From: Yoonia vestfoldensis SKA53
Lineage (GTDB): Bacteria > Pseudomonadota > Alphaproteobacteria > Rhodobacterales > Rhodobacteraceae
Length of the DNA stretch: 64,000 nt
NCBI RefSeq assembly: GCF_000152785.1
Contig: NZ_CH672414.1
Span: forward strand, 2,214,443 to 2,278,442
Reading direction: 5' to 3'
Below are positions 10,272 through 19,340 of this stretch, in pieces. Each line of letters starts with the position of its first letter. Positions within the stretch are counted from its first letter, which is position 1. The notes beneath the pieces are model-generated. The model saw only the letters and a list, made by a program, of their open reading frames with translations, was not told the origin of the DNA and did no database searches. The position numbers and the translations under genes are program-made.

Positions 10272-11048
10272 TTAAAATCTGTCCTTGCTTGCGCGGATCT
10301 GCGCAAACACATCTACGTCCGGCTGGTTCTGCATGCCCAGATGCGCCTTGAGACCCGCATCATCGGCGCGCAGAAACGGGTTGGTGCGCCGCTCTTCGTC
10401 AAGCCCGGATGGCACTGTCGGCCTGCCTGCCGCACGCGCCGTTTCAATTGTCTTGATACGTAACCTAAGGTCTGCATTGTCGGGGTCAAGGGACACAGCA
10501 AAGCGTGCGTTCGATTCTGTGTATTCATGCCCTGAACAGACCATGGTTTGCTGGGGCAGCGCCCGCAATTTCAGCAGGCTTTCCCACATCTGCGCAGGCG
10601 TACCTTCGAACAGCCGCCCGCAGCCCAGCGCCATCAGGCTGTCGCCGGTAAAGACCAACCCGGCATCCGGCATGTGAAAGGCGATATGCCCGATTGTATG
10701 TCCCGGCACGTCGATCACATGGGTGGCCTGCCCGCAGATATGCAGCAGATCACCTTCTGCAACCGCCAGATCCAGCGGCGGCAGACGGTGCGCATCTGCC
10801 CGCGCACCGATCACCCTTGCGTCGCCACGCAGGCTTTGCAGCCCGCCGACATGGTCGTCGTGGTGATGCGTCAGTAGGATATCAGTCAGCTGCCAGCCCC
10901 GCTGCGCAAGCACAGCCTTGATCGGCGATGCCTCTGGCGCGTCGATCAGGACGGTTTGCTCGGTCACGGCATTGTGCAGCACAAAGGCATAATTGTCGCG
11001 CAGACAGGGCACGGTGACCAGTTCGACAGGGGATGCTGTGTTTGTCAT
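10272..11048 (-). CDS. gloB: Hydroxyacylglutathione hydrolase (glyoxalase II)
   Basis: This 258-residue metallo-beta-lactamase-fold enzyme hydrolyses S-lactoylglutathione in methylglyoxal detoxification. The metal motif is THHHDDH, with ligands His61, His63, Asp65 and His66; further ligands are expected in 'VPGHTIGH' and 'FTGDSL', and the substrate-binding end contains 'CSGHEYTESN'. I preferred ATG 11048 over an in-frame start at 11093 because GGAAAGGA lies just upstream of it and the length fits the family. It is divergent from the methyltransferase at 11110, so the two share a short promoter region. Confidence 0.92.
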   Translation of the reverse strand: MTNTASPVELVTVPCLRDNYAFVLHNAVTEQTVLIDAPEASPIKAVLAQRGWQLTDILLTHHHDDHVGGLQSLRGDARVIGARADAHRLPPLDLAVAEGDLLHICGQATHVIDVPGHTIGHIAFHMPDAGLVFTGDSLMALGCGRLFEGTPAQMWESLLKLRALPQQTMVCSGHEYTESNARFAVSLDPDNADLRLRIKTIETARAAGRPTVPSGLDEERRTNPFLRADDAGLKAHLGMQNQPDVDVFAQIRASKDRF

Positions 11049-11109
11049 GGCAAACCGTCCTTTCCTTGGTATTGTTTGCAAAGTGTCGTCCAAGGAGGTC
11101 TGAACCGCA

Positions 11110-11874
11110 ATGCACCTTGATGTGCTGGACCTGCGAAACTTCTATTATCGCAGCGCGCTGGGACGCGCGGCGCAACAGGTGATCCGTAACGAGCTTGTCA
11201 CGCTCTGGCCCGAGGCAAAGGGACAGGTCGTGGCGGGGTTCGGTTTTGCCGTGCCGTTGCTTCGCCCCTATCTCAAAGACGCGCGCCGCGTGATCGGGCT
11301 GATGCCGGGTCCACAGGGCGTGATGCCTTGGCCGCCCGAAGGCCGCAATGTCAGTATCTTATGCGAAGACACGCTCTGGCCAATCGAGACGGGGCATATC
11401 GACAAGCTGGTCGTGATGCATGGCCTGGAAACATCCGAACACCCCACTGCCCTGCTGGATGAAATGTGGCGCGTGCTGGGACCGGGCGGGCGCGCCGTGG
11501 TCGTGGTGCCAAACCGCGCGGGCCTATGGTCGCGGACGGACAAGACCCCCTTTGGCTATGGCCGCCCCTATTCGCTGACCCAGCTTGATGCGCAATTGCG
11601 CAAGCACCGGTTTGTCACCGAACGGACCCTATCTACCCTGTTTCAGCCACCGTCGCGTAGCCGGTTCTGGCGCAGGTCGGCAGCCATGTTCGAACGGGTT
11701 GGTCCCAAAATACCGGTGATCGCGGCAGGGGGTGTGCTGATGGTCGAGGTCACCAAACAATCCGCCGCCCCGACGCGGCCCGGGTTGAAAGAGGCAGTGC
11801 GCCGCCCCCTTAAGGCGCTGGAAGGGATCACCGCACCGCAGCCCAAACCGGAATCTGCGCGCACGTCAGACTAG
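11110..11874 (+). CDS. SAM-dependent methyltransferase (class I, methyltransf_11-like)
   Basis: This 254-residue protein has a methyltransferase-like layout: '[18 protein letters not shown]' at the SAM-binding position, then '[13 protein letters not shown]' and '[25 protein letters not shown]', the typical motif after the SAM pocket. Its substrate is unknown. AAGGAGG at 11092-11098 gives a strong ribosome site. It is commonly found beside gloB in Rhodobacterales (family knowledge), but no functional link is evident from the sequence. The C-terminal 30 residues are Pro-rich and probably disordered. Confidence 0.75.
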   Translation: MHLDVLDLRNFYYRSALGRAAQQVIRNELVTLWPEAKGQVVAGFGFAVPLLRPYLKDARRVIGLMPGPQGVMPWPPEGRNVSILCEDTLWPIETGHIDKLVVMHGLETSEHPTALLDEMWRVLGPGGRAVVVVPNRAGLWSRTDKTPFGYGRPYSLTQLDAQLRKHRFVTERTLSTLFQPPSRSRFWRRSAAMFERVGPKIPVIAAGGVLMVEVTKQSAAPTRPGLKEAVRRPLKALEGITAPQPKPESARTSD

Positions 11875-11886
11875 TTTGATATTTGC

Positions 11887-11916
11887 CTGTCCGCGCCAAA
11901 GGCCCTAAGCGGACAG
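11887..11916 (+). promoter_or_regulatory. Stem-loop abutting the start codon of the THUMP methyltransferase
   Basis: CTGTCCGC (11887-11894) and GCGGACAG (11909-11916) form a perfect 8-bp stem with a 14-nt loop. It ends one base before ATG 11918 and covers the place where a ribosome site would be. It may act as a translation-control element or as a weak terminator of the preceding gene; no U-run is present. Confidence 0.4.
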
Positions 11917-11917
11917 C

Positions 11918-13018
11918 ATGACACAAACATTCGAGATTTTTCTGACCGCAACACCCGGATTCGAACCCGCTCTGCTGGCCGAGGCGCAGGCAGCGGGCTT
12001 TGTCGGTGAGCGGACCCAAGGCGGCGTCACCATGACCGGCGGCTGGCCCGATGTCTGGCGCGCCAATCTAGTCCTGCGGGGGGCGACCCGCGTGCTGGTG
12101 CGGATCGGCAGTTTCATGGCGTTCCATCTGGCACAGCTGGACAAACGCGCGCATAAATTCCCGTGGGTGGATGTGCTGCGCACCGATATCCCTCTGCGGG
12201 TCGAGGTCACGACCAACCGCAAGTCCAAGATCTATCACGCCGGTGCCGCCACCCAGCGGATCGAGACCGCGCTGAAAGCCAATGGCTATCAGATCAGCGC
12301 CGAGGCGGAACTGGTCCTGAAACTGCGGATCGATGATAACCGCGTGACGATCAGCGTCGATACATCCGGCGAAAGCCTGCATAAACGCGGCCACAAGCAA
12401 GGCGTGGGCAAAGCGCCCATGCGCGAAACACTGGCGTCGCTGTTTCTGCGCGACTGTGGTTATCACGGGACCGAACCAGTGCTGGACCCAATGTGCGGGT
12501 CTGGCACTTTCGTGATCGAGGCCGCGGAGATCGCAGCAGGGCTATACCCAGGGCGCAGCCGCAGCTTTACGTTTGAACAGCTTGCCAGTTTCGATCCCGT
12601 CGCATGGGACGCGATGCGCCAGCACAGCCCGACACCGACCGACCTGCGCTTTTACGGTAGCGACCGTGACGCGGGAGCGATCCGCATGAGCCGTGAGAAC
12701 GCCGACCGCGCGGGTGTGATGGGCCTGACCACATTCGACACGCTGCCCGTCGATGCGCTGACGCGGCCTGACGGGCCACCCGGTCTGGTGATCTGCAACC
12801 CGCCTTATGGCGACAGGATTGGTAATCCAAAACTGCTGTTTGGGCTTTATGCATCGCTTGGGCAGACGCTCAAGGCGCAGTTTTCAGGTTGGCGCGTGGG
12901 CATCGTGACCAGTGATGCAGCCCTCGCCAATGCGACCGGCCTGCCGTTCAAACCCAAAGGCGCGCCCGTGCCGCATGGCGGGCTGAAGGTATGGCTGTTC
13001 CAGACCGGGAAACTGTGA
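11918..13018 (+). CDS. THUMP-domain class I SAM-dependent RNA methyltransferase (RlmL N-domain/YcbY-like)
   Basis: This 366-residue enzyme has an N-terminal ferredoxin-like/THUMP RNA-binding part (about 1-160) followed by a Rossmann methyltransferase domain. It has SAM motif 'DPMCGSGTF' near residue 189 and catalytic 'NPPYG' near residue 292, the N6-adenine/N2-guanine type motif. Family members methylate 23S rRNA guanosines. A rRNA guanine-N2 methyltransferase is the best guess; a tRNA target is not excluded. It is followed after 10 nt by an unrelated aldolase gene. Confidence 0.82.
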   Translation: MTQTFEIFLTATPGFEPALLAEAQAAGFVGERTQGGVTMTGGWPDVWRANLVLRGATRVLVRIGSFMAFHLAQLDKRAHKFPWVDVLRTDIPLRVEVTTNRKSKIYHAGAATQRIETALKANGYQISAEAELVLKLRIDDNRVTISVDTSGESLHKRGHKQGVGKAPMRETLASLFLRDCGYHGTEPVLDPMCGSGTFVIEAAEIAAGLYPGRSRSFTFEQLASFDPVAWDAMRQHSPTPTDLRFYGSDRDAGAIRMSRENADRAGVMGLTTFDTLPVDALTRPDGPPGLVICNPPYGDRIGNPKLLFGLYASLGQTLKAQFSGWRVGIVTSDAALANATGLPFKPKGAPVPHGGLKVWLFQTGKL

Positions 13019-13028
13019 GGATCGCACC

Positions 13029-13919
13029 ATGACCCTGTTCGCTGGCCTGTCCGCCTTTCCGATCACACCCGCGACGCCGGACGGGCAGATCATCGCAGAT
13101 GACCTTGCGCGCATGTTGCTGCGGCTGAAGGCCGCGCGCGTGGATTCCGTGGGTCTATTGGGCAGCACCGGCACCTACGCCTATCTGGACCGCGCAGCGC
13201 GGCAAGAGGCGGTCAGCATTGCTGCTGAAACACTCGCGGGCGATGTGCCGCTGATCGTCAGTGTGGGTGCCTTGCGCACCGATGCCGCCGTGGCACTTGC
13301 GCAGGATGCGGCCAAGGGTGGCGCGGATGGCCTGCTGATGGCGCCTGTGTCCTACACGGCGCTGACGCAGGAAGAAGCCTATCAGCATTACCTTGCTGTC
13401 GCGGGAGCGACTGGCCTGCCGCTGAGCATCTACAACAACCCCGGCACGACACATTTCACATTCAGCATCGACCTGCTGGTCCGGCTTGCCGCGATCCCGA
13501 CGATCACGGCGGTCAAGATGCCTCTGCCTGCGCAAGGTACGCTGGCGGATGATCTTGCCGCGCTGAGGAACTATCTGCCTGCGGATTTCGTCATCGGCTA
13601 CAGCGGTGACTGGGGCTGCGCCGAGGCGCTGCTATCCGGCGCGCAGACGTGGTACAGCGTGGTGGCGGGCATCCTGCCGGAACCGGCCTTGCGGTTGACG
13701 CAAGCGGCACTGGCGGGGGACGCAGCGCGCACGGCAGAGCTGAACGCCACATTCACCCCGCTTTGGGCGCTGTTTCGGGCGCATGGCGGGCTGCGCGTGG
13801 CCTATGGCATCGCGCATCTGCTGGGGCTGACGAAAGCCCTGCCGCCACGGCCGATCCTGCCGATGCCAGACAGCGCGATGCCGGACCTGCGCGCCGCGCT
13901 GGACATCGCGCTGGCCTGA
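13029..13919 (+). CDS. Dihydrodipicolinate synthase family aldolase
   Basis: This 296-residue TIM-barrel protein of the DapA/NanA superfamily has the Schiff-base lysine near residue 162 ('ITAVKMP'), the active-site tyrosine near 134 ('LSIYNNPG'), and the start motif 'FPITPATPDGQI'. The N-terminal 'LLGSTGTYAYL' replaces the GTTGE pyruvate-carboxylate pocket of true DapA, so it is probably a related aldolase/lyase rather than the lysine-pathway enzyme. Its stop lies 7 nt from the convergent ugd stop. Confidence 0.8.
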   Translation: MTLFAGLSAFPITPATPDGQIIADDLARMLLRLKAARVDSVGLLGSTGTYAYLDRAARQEAVSIAAETLAGDVPLIVSVGALRTDAAVALAQDAAKGGADGLLMAPVSYTALTQEEAYQHYLAVAGATGLPLSIYNNPGTTHFTFSIDLLVRLAAIPTITAVKMPLPAQGTLADDLAALRNYLPADFVIGYSGDWGCAEALLSGAQTWYSVVAGILPEPALRLTQAALAGDAARTAELNATFTPLWALFRAHGGLRVAYGIAHLLGLTKALPPRPILPMPDSAMPDLRAALDIALA

Positions 13920-13926
13920 CCGTGGA

Positions 13927-15252
13927 TCAGACCGGCGGCATGACGCTTTTGCGGCCGATGCCGGTGTAATAGCTGAACCCTGCGGCCACGGCATCATCGC
14001 AATGATAGACATTGCGCAGATCGGCCATGCGCGGTTCGGCCATACTGCCTGCCAGGCGGGCAAGGTCGAGCGTGCGAAAGTCGTCCCACTCGGTCAGGAT
14101 CACCACCAGATCAGCGCCTTGCACGGCGGTATAGGCATCGTCATGCCAAGTGACACCGGGCAATAAGTCTTCGGCCTCGCGGAACGCCTGCGGGTCTACG
14201 ACGCGCACATCGGCCCCCTGCCCGACAAGCGCTGGCACGATTGTCAGCGAAGGTGCATCGCGCATGTCATCGGTGCCGGGCTTGAAGGTCAGACCCAGCA
14301 CCGCAATCGACTTTTTGCGAACATGGCCGTCGCAAAGGTCGATGATCTTGTCGATCATGACGCGCTTGACCTCTTCATTAACCTTGATGACGGTTTCGAC
14401 AATTTGCAGCGGGGCTGCATGGTCCTGCCCGATCCGCGCCAAGGCGCGGGTATCCTTGGGAAAACACGACCCGCCATAGCCGGGGCCGGCCTGCAGGAAT
14501 TTGGGGCCGATCCGCTGGTCAAACCCCATGCCATTGGCGACCGCTTTGACATCGGCGCCGGTTCTTTCGCACAAAAGCGCCATTTCGTTGATGAAGGTCA
14601 CCTTGGTCGCCAGAAACGCATTGGCCGCGTATTTGACCATTTCGGCGGTTTCCAGATCGGCGACCAGCATCGGAAAGCCACGGTCGGTCAGTGGACGATA
14701 GATCGCCTGCATGACAGCGGCGGCGCGGTCGGTCTGCACCCCGACGACAACACGGTCTGGATGCATGAAATCATCAATCGCCGCACCTTCGCGCAGGAAT
14801 TCGGGGTTCGATACCACGTCGAAATCCTGCGCGGGATTGGTAGCGCGCATGAGCTCTGCCACCTTGCGGCTGGTGCCGACCGGCACGGTCGATTTGGTCA
14901 CGATTACCACATGGTCGGTCAGCACCTCCGCCAGTTCCTGCACGGCAGAAAACACATAGCTGAGATCGGCATGACCATCACCGCGCCGGCTGGGCGTGCC
15001 TACGGCGATGAACACCACCTGCACCCCGTCGATCGCAGCGCGCAGGTCGCTGGTAAATGACAGCCGTCCTGCGGCCATGTTACGGGCAAGCAGGGCGTCC
15101 AGACCCGGCTCAAAGATCGGGGTCTTGCCGTCGCGCAGCAAGGCAAGCTTGGCCTCGTCCTTGTCGATGCAGACGATCTCGTGGCCGAAATCCGCAAGGC
15201 AGACCCCAGACACCAGCCCGACATATCCGGTACCGATCATGGCTATCTTCAT
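13927..15252 (-). CDS. ugd: UDP-glucose 6-dehydrogenase
   Basis: This 441-residue NAD-dependent enzyme converts UDP-glucose to UDP-glucuronate for exopolysaccharide or lipid decoration. The Rossmann motif GTGYVG lies near the N-terminus, 'GGSCFPKDT' near residue 260 carries the catalytic Cys, and 'FLREGAAIDDFMHPDRVV' is conserved. Length is normal for the bacterial Ugd/TuaD type. It stands alone, with no other polysaccharide genes adjacent. The 282-nt region upstream (15253-15534) contains nothing I recognise. Confidence 0.93.
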   Translation of the reverse strand: MKIAMIGTGYVGLVSGVCLADFGHEIVCIDKDEAKLALLRDGKTPIFEPGLDALLARNMAAGRLSFTSDLRAAIDGVQVVFIAVGTPSRRGDGHADLSYVFSAVQELAEVLTDHVVIVTKSTVPVGTSRKVAELMRATNPAQDFDVVSNPEFLREGAAIDDFMHPDRVVVGVQTDRAAAVMQAIYRPLTDRGFPMLVADLETAEMVKYAANAFLATKVTFINEMALLCERTGADVKAVANGMGFDQRIGPKFLQAGPGYGGSCFPKDTRALARIGQDHAAPLQIVETVIKVNEEVKRVMIDKIIDLCDGHVRKKSIAVLGLTFKPGTDDMRDAPSLTIVPALVGQGADVRVVDPQAFREAEDLLPGVTWHDDAYTAVQGADLVVILTEWDDFRTLDLARLAGSMAEPRMADLRNVYHCDDAVAAGFSYYTGIGRKSVMPPV

Positions 15253-15534
15253 CGCAATCGCGCCTTTCGTGACGATGTCGCAGCAGTATCTGATCTTTTC
15301 TTATTGCGGTGTGGGGCGCAGGTCCAGTGACCAATACCCGCAATAGTTGTTTTCTGCAGCCGCAGAAATTGGCCTTGCAAGCGCCCTGCGCTGGCTGGCC
15401 CGTGCCAATGTATGAAAAGCTGCCAAAAAGTGTCCCAGCGGGACCACCGCGATATCCAGATGGACCTGGTGGTGGGTCAGCCAGCAGATGCCGACAGCGG
15501 CGTTAGGTCGACAAGATGCGCAGATGACAACGGC

Positions 15535-15936
15535 TCAATTACCGAATTTATCGCCGATCCCGTCCATCACGCCGCGCATCCGCTCGCCACTGGTGCAATC
15601 GGCTGTCATGGTCATTTGCGGTTTGATGCGTTGTTTTTCGCCGCTGAAGGTCACGTCGTCAAAACGACTGGCCAGCACGATCTGCAGGTAGGTGCCTTGT
15701 GCACCCTCGATCTGTGCCCTGCCGTTGGAAAATGGAATGCTGCGGCCCGTATCCGTATTGCGCACAGCAAAGCTGCTGTTGGCAAGCGGGCATTGGTTGA
15801 TCAATCGCACCTCGGCGCGGATCACAGCGCCATCGCCGGTGTGCAGCGCATCTTGGACGATGGGAAGCACAAGCTTGACCAGCCCAAGGGCCACCACGGC
15901 GGCAAGGATCATCAAGACAATGGAACGTCGGGTCAT
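15535..15936 (-). CDS. Hypothetical membrane-anchored protein downstream of flagellin
   Basis: This 133-residue protein of unknown function has one N-terminal membrane helix or uncleaved signal anchor (about residues 5-27) and a soluble, probably periplasmic, beta-rich domain with two cysteines. The start lies 18 nt beyond the hairpin that follows flagellin, in the same direction, so read-through from the flagellin promoter could express it. No family was recognised and a flagellar role is only positional. Confidence 0.6.
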   Translation of the reverse strand: MTRRSIVLMILAAVVALGLVKLVLPIVQDALHTGDGAVIRAEVRLINQCPLANSSFAVRNTDTGRSIPFSNGRAQIEGAQGTYLQIVLASRFDDVTFSGEKQRIKPQMTMTADCTSGERMRGVMDGIGDKFGN

Positions 15937-15954
15937 GGCTGTGGTCCAATCACA

Positions 15955-15980
15955 ACAGGCCCGGAGTAACCCGGGCCTGT
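15955..15980 (-). terminator. Stem-loop after flagellin
   Basis: ACAGGCCCGG (15955-15964) and CCGGGCCTGT (15971-15980) form a 10-bp stem with a 6-nt loop, 19 nt after the flagellin stop. No U-run follows on the minus strand, so it may terminate partially or protect the flagellin mRNA 3' end. Confidence 0.65.
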
Positions 15981-15999
15981 GTTTCGCATTGTGGTGCGC

Positions 16000-17778
16000 T
16001 TAGCCTTGCAGCAGGCTCAGCACGCTTTGCTTGGAGGCATTGGCCTGCGCCAGCATCGCGGTAGAGGCTTGCTGCAGGATCTGCGACTTCGCAAGGCTGG
16101 TCGATTCTGCCGCAAAGTCAGCGTCTTCGATACGGCCACGGCCACCTTCGAGGTTGATCACAACGTTGGTCAGGTTGCTGACGGTGTTATCAAGGCGATT
16201 GGAGACTGCACCAAGGTTTGCACGTTGTGTGTTAACTCTTGTCAACGCTGTATCGATATTCGCAATAGCTGTCGCGGCATCGCTTGCTGATGCGATTGAA
16301 ACTGAGCCGTCCCGCGAAAGCGTGAACTTGTCAGCATTCACTCCGGTCCCGACAGACACTGTAAGCCCCTTAATTCCTTGATCTTTTATCGCTTGGGCAA
16401 TTTGTGCTGCGACGCCAATGTTTGTATCACCGAACCCGTCACCAGATGCAACAGTTCCGGTAACAGTTGTGCCATCAATATCAATCGAAAACGTTGAACC
16501 GACACCAGCACCAGCAACTGTGAACGTACCTGCGTTTTCGGTAATGCTTGCCGCGCCTATTGTTGAAGCAGCGGCAACCCCAGTGAACGCAGCGGCCGCA
16601 CGTGTAATTGTTACGACACCTGCAGCGGAGGTAGCTGTCAGCCCGGGTACGCCGTCTGCGTTAATTTGCGCGACTAGATTGGAAGCAAAGCCATCATCGT
16701 CGAGTGTGAACCCGGCAGCATCAGTAACAGTGTAGGTCTTTCCATCAACATCAACTGTAAAACTATCCCCAGTAGCAACCAAACCACTAAACGTAAGCTC
16801 ACCAGCGCCAGTTTTTGTTAAAGTGCCAGTAGATCCACCAGCTTTAGTATCGAGGACGTTCGATACCGAAGGACCCGCTTGAGCAATTGTCAAAGTGCCG
16901 CTGCCATTATCAGCTACCGTTATACCATAGAGAGCACGTTGCGCTGCCGTTGCACCAGTTGTCACTGTCGTAAGCGCAGCTTCGATCTCGTCTTTCAGTT
17001 GTGTAGCGATACCGTTTTTATCGTCTGCATATTGGTCTGTCGAGTCAGCATCAACGGACAGCGCGACACCGTTGATTGTCACAGAATAAGTATCAGTAGC
17101 CTGAAATCCACCGCCAACAACCAAGGTCCCGCCAGTGCCACTTGCAGTGGGGGTCAGGGTACCTGCAGCAGTTGAACCAGTCAATGTTGCACTGACGGTT
17201 GGGGTGGATGAAGTGCCTCCCACTCCAAGTGCTGCCGCTGAAATTGCTTTGATATTTACCGCGATTGTATCACCAGCCCCAGTACCACTTCCGATGTGCA
17301 AGCTAAGCACCTTTGCATCAGTGTGAGTGGTAGATAGGCTAGCAGGATTGGGTGTTGCACCATCCAACAAGTTTTGACCAGCCCAAGCAGTGGCGCCGGC
17401 AATTCGATTGATTTCCGATGTCAGCGCAGTCATTTCAGCTTGTAGGTTTGTACGATCGGTTGCGTCATTGGTGTCGTTTGACGACTGAACAGCTAGTTCG
17501 CGCATACGCTGCAGGATGTTTACAACTTCTTTGTGCGCACCTTCGGCCGTATTGATCAGTGCCTGACCGTCCTGAGCGTTGCGGATCGCCTGGTTGGTGC
17601 CGCGGATTTCCGATGTCAGCCGCGATGCAATGGCCACGCCAGCTGCGTCATCTTTGGCAGAGTTGATGCGCTTGCCGGTCGACAAACGCTCCATCGAGGT
17701 TTCCATGTCCTTGTTGACGCTGGTCGCGGAAGCCGCGGCCATCAAGGCGCCGGTATTTGTTGCAATTGCGAGTGCCAT
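16000..17778 (-). CDS. fliC: Flagellin (filament protein) with large repetitive central region
   Basis: This 592-residue filament subunit is exported by the flagellar type III system. The N-terminal D0/D1 helices (about 1-165, with '[19 protein letters not shown]' and '[18 protein letters not shown]') and the C-terminal D1/D0 helices (last 93, ending '[11 protein letters not shown]') are classical. Between them about 330 residues form at least three beta-rich modules of similar layout ('[17 protein letters not shown]', '[16 protein letters not shown]', '[16 protein letters not shown]'), resembling flagellin IN motifs. I preferred ATG 17778 (AGGAG seven bases upstream) over GTG 17781. The preceding sigma-28 promoter indicates late-class expression. 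Confidence 0.95.
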   Translation of the reverse strand: MALAIATNTGALMAAASATSVNKDMETSMERLSTGKRINSAKDDAAGVAIASRLTSEIRGTNQAIRNAQDGQALINTAEGAHKEVVNILQRMRELAVQSSNDTNDATDRTNLQAEMTALTSEINRIAGATAWAGQNLLDGATPNPASLSTTHTDAKVLSLHIGSGTGAGDTIAVNIKAISAAALGVGGTSSTPTVSATLTGSTAAGTLTPTASGTGGTLVVGGGFQATDTYSVTINGVALSVDADSTDQYADDKNGIATQLKDEIEAALTTVTTGATAAQRALYGITVADNGSGTLTIAQAGPSVSNVLDTKAGGSTGTLTKTGAGELTFSGLVATGDSFTVDVDGKTYTVTDAAGFTLDDDGFASNLVAQINADGVPGLTATSAAGVVTITRAAAAFTGVAAASTIGAASITENAGTFTVAGAGVGSTFSIDIDGTTVTGTVASGDGFGDTNIGVAAQIAQAIKDQGIKGLTVSVGTGVNADKFTLSRDGSVSIASASDAATAIANIDTALTRVNTQRANLGAVSNRLDNTVSNLTNVVINLEGGRGRIEDADFAAESTSLAKSQILQQASTAMLAQANASKQSVLSLLQG

Positions 17779-17873
17779 CACATCTCTCCTATTATGTCAT
17801 TAAGAGAACACAGTCTAAATCCGCGTTCTCAACCAACTGAAGCATGCTGTCGCTATCAACCGGCCTATGAGTG

Positions 17874-17900
17874 GTAACGGCTTGGATGCCGCAAGCTTTA
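17874..17900 (-). promoter_or_regulatory. Sigma-28 (FliA) promoter of flagellin
   Basis: On the minus strand TAAAGCTT, an 11-nt spacer and GCCGTTAC match the FliA consensus TAAAGTTT-N11-GCCGATAA closely with exact spacing. The predicted RNA start is near 17867, giving a leader of about 90 nt. FliA and the anti-sigma factor FlgM are encoded in this window. Confidence 0.8.
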
Positions 17901-17994
17901 GCCCCGCAAGGCAACATTCTTTGCCAAGGCCGATTGCTGTAAAGCGGTGAGCCTATTAGGGTTGGACGTGAACCGCTGAAAGGTGCGCATTGCC

Positions 17995-18672
17995 ATGACA
18001 TTCCTATCCCGACTGCCTATTTGCTTTTGTCGGATCGCGACTGCCAGCTTTTGCGCGATGCTATTGGTCGCCGGAACGGGCCTGGCCGCCCAAGGGTCAG
18101 ATGCCAGCCCCGATCCTTTTGACGCTGCCGTTGACGCCGTGAAAGCCGAAGATTTCGGTCTTGCAAATGATCTGTTCCTTGCCTTGGCCGAACAGGACGA
18201 TCACGACGCGCAATTCAATCTGGCGATTTTGCTGGAGGCCGGAAAAGGCACGCCGCAGAATTACACCCTTGCGCTGGAATGGGCATGGCTGGCCCAGCTT
18301 GGCGGTGTCGAGCGCGCAAAGGAATTGGCTGACCGGCTGGCTGAAAAACTGCTGCCCGCCACGAAAGATGCAATCGCGGAACGCATCAAAAGCCACCTGC
18401 AAGACCGACTGTCGCGGGGTAATTCCGCAGCCATCATGCAATTTGTCGCGTTCAACCAAACGATATTGACGCGACCCGATCTGGAAACCGCCTATATCTG
18501 GACGCTGATCGGTGCGGCGTTGAATATCGAGCAAGCCGTCCAAACCCGCAATGATATCGAGGCCACGTTAGAGACGCGCGTTGTACTGGCGGCTCAGGAA
18601 ACGGCACGCGGGATGTTTGTGGATCAGGACATGGCGTCGTTGTTCGCCGGTGACGGCGTTGCATCACGATAG
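17995..18672 (+). CDS. Secreted SEL1-type repeat protein
   Basis: This protein of about 225 residues (from ATG 17995; a GTG at 17983 is also in frame) has an N-terminal signal sequence (hydrophobic to about residue 30, 'GTGLAAQG'). It contains one clear SEL1/TPR-like helix pair ('AQFNLAILLEAGKGTPQNYTLALEWAWLAQ'), then a helical C-terminal half. Such solenoids mediate protein contacts in the periplasm. It is divergent from flagellin, and its 3' end overlaps the convergent gene 18624-19052 by 49 nt. A role in flagellar or envelope assembly is suggested by position only. Confidence 0.7.
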   Translation: MTFLSRLPICFCRIATASFCAMLLVAGTGLAAQGSDASPDPFDAAVDAVKAEDFGLANDLFLALAEQDDHDAQFNLAILLEAGKGTPQNYTLALEWAWLAQLGGVERAKELADRLAEKLLPATKDAIAERIKSHLQDRLSRGNSAAIMQFVAFNQTILTRPDLETAYIWTLIGAALNIEQAVQTRNDIEATLETRVVLAAQETARGMFVDQDMASLFAGDGVASR

Positions 18673-19052
18673 CTGACCGATATGGCGAATGCCTCGTCCT
18701 CGGTCAGGTCATATTGCTGCGCGGCCTCTTCGAGACTGCGGCCCGCTTGGCGCGCTGCGATGAACGCCACGATATTGGATGCCGATTTTGCCTGCGGTCC
18801 GTGGTTTGCTGCCACCCGCTGCGTCAGTTGCGCAACATCAGGTGTATCGACCTGCGTTACGGTGACTTCTGGGCTATTTGTAGGCGGCACCGACTGAACG
18901 ATCTGTTTCAGCGATGATTTGATATCCGACAAATCGCGTTGATCCCGCATCACACGGATCAAAAGCCAACCGACCAAAAGTAAATTCAGGGCCAGCAACC
19001 AGTTTGTAATGCTTTGGCCAGAGACCAAGCTTGCGTAATCCTGAAGTGTCAA
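18624..19052 (-). CDS. Single-pass membrane protein with C-terminal HTH-like segment (DUF2802-like)
   Basis: This 142-residue protein has a membrane helix at about 18-34 ('NWLLALNLLLVGWLLIRVM'), a linker, and a C-terminal helical segment ('IAARQAGRSLEEAAQQYDLTEDEAFAIS') that resembles the DUF2802 module found in polar flagellar and chemotaxis loci of gammaproteobacteria. It is last in the flgP-flgN operon, 18 nt after the FlgN-like gene. The DUF2802 link is by appearance and moderately sure. Function is unknown. Confidence 0.6.
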   Translation of the reverse strand: MTLQDYASLVSGQSITNWLLALNLLLVGWLLIRVMRDQRDLSDIKSSLKQIVQSVPPTNSPEVTVTQVDTPDVAQLTQRVAANHGPQAKSASNIVAFIAARQAGRSLEEAAQQYDLTEDEAFAISVSYRDATPSPANNDAMS

Positions 19053-19070
19053 AAAAGTTTTCCTGAATAG

Positions 19071-19340
19071 TCAATATTTTGACGTTTGCGAACCCGTATT
19101 GCCAGCATGGCCCAGTCCGCGCAATTCAGCACATTTTTCGGCGTAAAGAAACTCTTGAGTCAATTTCTGATACAAGTTTGCCAAATCATCGGATGTATTC
19201 GGCCCAAGGGGTCCCAATTTCGACATTTCGGCCAGCACATTTTCAGATGCTGCAATATAGTCTTTGTCCGACGCGCGGCACGCTTTCAGTCGGTCAAGCG
19301 CCGCATCCAGCTGTTGTGTCGCGACGCCGGTCTCTGACAT
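19071..19340 (-). CDS. Small helical protein, FlgN-type chaperone candidate
   Basis: This 89-residue, all-helical soluble protein starts with a one-base overlap on the flgM stop (TAATG). FlgN chaperones for FlgK/FlgL follow flgM in most gammaproteobacterial loci, are helical and are very variable in sequence, so position and fold suggest FlgN. It is shorter than the usual 130-150 residues and I see no diagnostic motif. Another flagellar accessory role is possible. Confidence 0.5.
   Translation of the reverse strand: MSETGVATQQLDAALDRLKACRASDKDYIAASENVLAEMSKLGPLGPNTSDDLANLYQKLTQEFLYAEKCAELRGLGHAGNTGSQTSKY

Noticed and set aside
14323-15060. Plus-strand open frame of 245 codons opposite ugd
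   Set aside because: Antisense to conserved Ugd motifs, with no ribosome site or family features.
17900-17950. Sigma-54-like element upstream of flagellin (TGGC...TTGC on the minus strand)
   Set aside because: Spacing is GG-N11-GC, one base too long, while an exact sigma-28 promoter lies nearby.
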